From Methylopila sp. Yamaguchi (GTDB lineage Bacteria; Pseudomonadota; Alphaproteobacteria; Rhizobiales; Methylopilaceae), in the NCBI RefSeq assembly GCF_002897035.1, contig NZ_BAUX01000012.1, positions 80,130 through 144,129 on the forward strand: DNA of 64,000 nucleotides, in the 5' to 3' direction. Every line of letters starts with the position of its first letter. The first letter of the stretch is position 1. The notes under the pieces were generated by a model. That model saw nothing but the letters and a program-made list of their open reading frames with translations, was not told where the DNA came from and made no database searches. The position numbers were made by a program, and so were the translations under genes. Shown one piece after another: positions 61,184 through 64,000 of this stretch.

Positions 61184-61609
61184 GGGGGGTGCTCCCGGGG
61201 GCTTCTGGCGCCCGCCGGATGCTTGCATGCGACGTCGGCGAACCAATTTCTTGAACTATTCCAACCGCCTATGAGGCGATTAATACTAAAGTACGTATAC
61301 GCCGGCGCGGGGGGTGTCCAATGCCTGCGGAGGGCGCCAGGGTTGCGCCCGCCCTGGGGTCTGACCGCGGAACGGGATGCTGCGCGGAGGCTTGCCGCGG
61401 ACGAGCGCGCGCTTCCTCGCTGACCCGAACGTTCGACGGCGCAGCGTCCTGACTCAAGCGATGGAAGCGCGAAGACCGTTCGCGAGTAGTCTCGCGTGTG
61501 ATGTAGGAAACTGGGCGGCGTGAACCAAACCGAGTCAGATACGCCGGCCATAGGCACGATTTTCAGGCTTGTTCCATCGCTGAGACCGAACCGGCCATCT
61601 GCTGCTCAA
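61184..61609. other. Intergenic region, no gene seen
   Basis: About 425 bases upstream of mqo and downstream of the small gene at 61610. The mqo promoter should lie here; TTGAAC at 61251-61256 lies in a locally AT-rich stretch, but no consensus promoter or RNA was identified. Confidence 0.4.
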
Positions 61610-61903
61610 TCAACCCTGAGGCAGCTTCTCGGCGATCCGTTCGAACTCAGCCGCAGTAAAACCGGTCAAAATGGGCATCTCCCAGTCGAAAAAGTGCTTA
61701 TCGGATATCGCATGAAGGATTAGACTTCTAATTCCCAGCAGCTCTAGATGCGATAATTTTGTATTGGGAACAACAGAGAGAACAGCCTGGGAAATGCGAT
61801 CCGCGATCGGTTCAATGCTCAACGACATGATTGCTAAATCACCATCACGCTCCAATTCACCGAGCGCCATGGCGACAGTTTCACTCAGTAGTTGGTCTCG
61901 CAT
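61610..61903 (-). CDS. Hypothetical small protein, AT-rich gene
   Basis: A 97-residue acidic protein reading MRDQLLSETVAMALGELERD at the start and containing LHAISDKHFFDWEMPIL and AAEFERIAEKLPQG at the end. No known domain, no signal peptide, no membrane segment. A GTG two codons upstream is an alternative start. Base composition is clearly lower in GC than surrounding genes and it stands in a 900-base stretch with no other gene, suggesting recent acquisition or a remnant of an element. Confidence 0.55.
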   Translation of the reverse strand: MRDQLLSETVAMALGELERDGDLAIMSLSIEPIADRISQAVLSVVPNTKLSHLELLGIRSLILHAISDKHFFDWEMPILTGFTAAEFERIAEKLPQG

Positions 61904-62132
61904 GTTCACGGCCCAAGTTCACTGACTTGCGGATTTTCGCCATGCATAATAGGCGACTTTCGGCGGCGCGATCTGGGACATACGGCCTGGATTGCGGTCC
62001 GCACGGAATGATTGCTGTCGCGCTGAATCCACTCGCCGACTTTGCTGAGATCAGCAGGGTGGGGTCGGGAGCTCGGGAATGCCCTTGTAGCGTCAAGAAC
62101 CTGCGTTGACCGCGCCCCCGGCCCAAGACGAC

Positions 62133-62840
62133 TCAGATCAGCCGCGGCTGGGCGTCGGCGACGGGTTCGGCGATCGCCGGCGCAGGCTCTTGCACCTCGG
62201 GGCCGTCGTTCGTCGCCTGATTGACGCGCGCGCCCACCGTCACCGTTTCGAAGGTTCCGACCGGCGCGGGGTGCAGGCCGCGCAGCGCGAGGCTGCGGCC
62301 GTCGACGCGCGTGTCGAGCCAGGCCTCCCACGCCTCCGGCGGCAGCACCGCCGGCATCCGGTCATGCACCACGGCGAGATCGGGACTGGCGGTCACCGTC
62401 ACGATCGCGACCGACCGCAGCGCCTCGCCGTTCGGCCGCGTCCAGCTTTCCCAGAGCCCGGCGAACATGACGGGCGCCCGGTCCGGCCGGCGGATGAGAT
62501 AGGGCTGCTTGAAGCGGCCCACCGCGCGCCATTCGTACCAGCCGTCCGCCGGCACGAGGCAGCGGCGTCGCTGCAGCGCGGAGCGGAAGGCCGGCTTCTG
62601 CGCCAGCGTCTCGGCCCGGGCGTTGAACATCAGCGGACCCGAGGCGACGTCGGGCGCGAACTCCGGCACGAGGCCCCAGCGATGGAGCGATATGCGCCGC
62701 ACGCCGTCCTCGACCAGCGCGACCGGAATCATCTGCGTCGGAGCGATGTTGTACCGCGCCGGGAAGTCCGCGTCGGCGGAGGCGCGGAGCAGCGCTTCGA
62801 GCGATCCGCGGCTCGTGGTTTGGGCGTAGCGACCACACAT
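62133..62840 (-). CDS. SOS-response-associated peptidase (YedK/HMCES, SRAP domain)
   Basis: A 235-residue SRAP-domain protein. Cys2 (MCGRYAQ) is the residue that forms a covalent thiazolidine link to abasic sites in single-stranded DNA; ARYNIAPTQ, FNARAETLAQKPAFRSAL, RCLVPADGWYEW and VVHDRMP carry the conserved Asn, Glu and His. Such proteins shield abasic sites during replication. The last 30 residues are an Ala/Pro/Glu-rich tail. It stands alone; no LexA box was sought successfully. Confidence 0.93.
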   Translation of the reverse strand: MCGRYAQTTSRGSLEALLRASADADFPARYNIAPTQMIPVALVEDGVRRISLHRWGLVPEFAPDVASGPLMFNARAETLAQKPAFRSALQRRRCLVPADGWYEWRAVGRFKQPYLIRRPDRAPVMFAGLWESWTRPNGEALRSVAIVTVTASPDLAVVHDRMPAVLPPEAWEAWLDTRVDGRSLALRGLHPAPVGTFETVTVGARVNQATNDGPEVQEPAPAIAEPVADAQPRLI

Positions 62841-62959
62841 GCGTAAAACCCCTGAGGCCCTTGCAGGCCGAGGCTTAACTTGCAGGAAACCGAAACGCCA
62901 CGATCATCTGGCGTGAAACGCGCGCGAACGACGTCGCGCGCTCCGGAACCGCCGTCTCC

Positions 62960-63427
62960 ATGATCGCCGCCGAGCTTCTTCAGAACGCCCCTGGGTCCGA
63001 CGCGGATGTCGCGCTGACGCCGGAGGCGTTGAAGGCCGCGAACGTGCATCCCCTGACCGGGCTCGCCACCGACTATCTCAACCATTTCAACGAAGTCGCC
63101 ATGCTGCTCGATCTGCTGGCCGACATGCCGGAGATGCGCGAGGACGTGTTGGCGTGGCGGCCGGCGAGCTACCGCGAGCATTTCGAGCGCTCCGGCTTCC
63201 GCGGGCGCGCGGTCGCCGTCGCCGCCTACGAGGCCGCGCCGAGCCAAATCCGCGCGCCCTTCGACGCCACGGTGGCGGCGATCGACGCCAAGCTGACCGA
63301 GGTGCAGCACGCGCTCGAATCGGCCGACGAGGACGCCGCCATGACGCTCGGGCCGACGGCGGCGCTGGAGTTGCGGCCGATGCTGGCGCGCGCCGACGCG
63401 CTGATCCACGGCGCCCCCGCGACGTGA
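62960..63427 (+). CDS. Conserved hypothetical protein upstream of NUDIX gene
   Basis: A 155-residue, mostly helical soluble protein. LTGLATDYLNHFNEVAMLLDLL and MPEMREDVLAWRPASYREHF are striking blocks and ELRPMLARADALIHG ends the chain; this arrangement is seen in uncharacterised alphaproteobacterial proteins. No cofactor motif. Its stop overlaps the GTG start of the NUDIX gene (GTGA), so they are coupled. Function unknown. Confidence 0.8.
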   Translation: MIAAELLQNAPGSDADVALTPEALKAANVHPLTGLATDYLNHFNEVAMLLDLLADMPEMREDVLAWRPASYREHFERSGFRGRAVAVAAYEAAPSQIRAPFDATVAAIDAKLTEVQHALESADEDAAMTLGPTAALELRPMLARADALIHGAPAT

Positions 63428-63864
63428 GCGACGACGAGGGACGGCTCCGGCCCGCGCGCCCTCTGCTCGCGGCGAGCCTCGCCTGCTTTCGCGACGGCGA
63501 GGTGCTGATCGCCCGGCGCGGCAAGCCGCCCGCGATCGGCCTGTGGTCGCTTCCCGGCGGCATGGTGGAGCTCGGGGAAACCGCGGCGGAGGCGGCGGTA
63601 AGGGAGGTCCACGAGGAGACAGGGGTTCGCGCAGAGGCGGTCGCGCTCGCGGACGTGGTCGAGGTGATCCTGCGCTCGCCCGAGGGCGTGGTGGAGCGGC
63701 ACGTGACGATCCTCGCCTACGCCGGGCGTTGGCTCGCCGGCGACGGCTCCGCCGGTCCCGAGGCCACGGAGATCGCCTGGGCGCGCCCCGACCGCCTGGA
63801 CGCCCTCGAGACGACGCCCGGCCTCGCGGCCGTCGTGGCCCGCGCGGCGGCGCTGCTCGCATGA
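63424..63864 (+). CDS. NUDIX hydrolase
   Basis: A 146-residue NUDIX protein starting at GTG 63424. The NUDIX box GGMVELGETAAEAA with REVHEETGV is complete (GX5EX7REUXEEXGU), about residues 45-68, preceded by PPAIGLWSLPGG. It should hydrolyse a nucleoside diphosphate linked to another group using magnesium; the substrate, possibly an ADP-ribose-like or oxidised nucleotide, cannot be told. It is the middle gene of a coupled three-gene set. Confidence 0.9.
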   Translation: MSDDEGRLRPARPLLAASLACFRDGEVLIARRGKPPAIGLWSLPGGMVELGETAAEAAVREVHEETGVRAEAVALADVVEVILRSPEGVVERHVTILAYAGRWLAGDGSAGPEATEIAWARPDRLDALETTPGLAAVVARAAALLA

Positions 63865-63905
63865 CGCGCTTGCGATCGCCGCGTCCGCGCGCGAGGGTGC
63901 GCGCC

Positions 63906-64000
63906 ATGTCGACCGTTCCTCGCGCCGCCCTCGCTGGCCTGCTGCTCGCGACGGCGCCCGCGGCCGCCCAGCCGCGCGAGCCCAAGGCACACAGGGGATA
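63906..64000 (+). CDS. Secreted protein, N-terminal part (cut by window end), TIGR02301-like position
   Basis: The first 31 codons only. MSTVPRAALAGLLLATAPAAAQ is a clear signal peptide, with GAGGG upstream of the ATG at 63906. An in-frame ATG at 63861 overlaps the NUDIX stop (ATGA) and would add a basic 15-residue leader. In Rhizobiales a secreted TIGR02301 family protein often follows a NUDIX gene, so that identity is plausible from context alone. Confidence 0.55.
   Translation, partial: MSTVPRAALAGLLLATAPAAAQPREPKAHRG

Overview
The window is GC-rich, densely packed chromosomal DNA from an alphaproteobacterium, most likely of the order Hyphomicrobiales (Rhizobiales). Support comes from order-typical genes and pairings: a DUF2735 gene divergent from an eukaryotic-type glutamine synthetase (glnII), a TIGR03808-type Tat-exported beta-helix protein, an RT0821/Lpp0805-type lipoprotein, UreE/F/G of rhizobial type, and a gene followed by a secreted protein next to a NUDIX gene at the right end. 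No phage, insertion sequence, CRISPR array or rRNA was seen. Genus cannot be fixed from the sequence alone.

Layout. 1-5.6 kb: the end of an AraC-type regulator divergent from a short-chain dehydrogenase (SDR); three tandem secreted Ser/Gly-rich low-complexity proteins; an SDR lacking its catalytic Tyr/Lys, divergent from a LysR regulator; a DUF892 ferritin-like protein. 5.8 kb: a CAT-anticodon tRNA. 6.1-14.6 kb: a methylated-amine module (dimethylglycine/sarcosine dehydrogenase-like flavoprotein, glycine betaine/choline-type ABC importer with a fused double permease, choline-kinase-like phosphotransferase, DeoR regulator). 15-24.4 kb: an aminotransferase, an orphan divergent MetN-like ATPase, two diguanylate cyclases, a YdfG-type SDR, a DUF2189 membrane protein and a sorbosone-dehydrogenase-like lipoprotein.

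24.4-32 kb is the most notable region. A complete guanidine-responsive locus is read rightward: a consensus sigma-54 promoter whose predicted start falls at the first base of a guanidine-I (ykkC) riboswitch, then a three-gene ABC importer, a nickel-dependent guanidine hydrolase (GdmH type), a His-rich protein and a HupE/UreJ nickel permease. Divergently lie ureE, ureF and ureG with no ureA, ureB, ureC or ureD. The most economical reading is a nitrogen-scavenging unit: guanidine is sensed, imported and hydrolysed to urea and ammonia, with nickel uptake, storage and insertion functions alongside. Whether UreEFG serve GdmH, a urease encoded elsewhere, or both is open.

32-64 kb is mostly housekeeping: lytic transglycosylase, topoisomerase IB with a small partner, asparaginase, outer-membrane protein, beta-helix protein, TlyA and RlmD/TrmA-type RNA methyltransferases, DUF2735/glnII (with a near-consensus sigma-54 promoter), fabI with a phosphatase, a J-domain protein, pdxH, an SDR, a GGDEF-EAL protein, corA, xseB with a histone-deacetylase-like amidohydrolase, acyl-CoA dehydrogenase, Sua5, a D-2-hydroxyglutarate-dehydrogenase-like flavoprotein, a malate:quinone oxidoreductase with a Tat-like leader, a YedK/HMCES protein, a NUDIX hydrolase and the start of a secreted protein cut by the window end.
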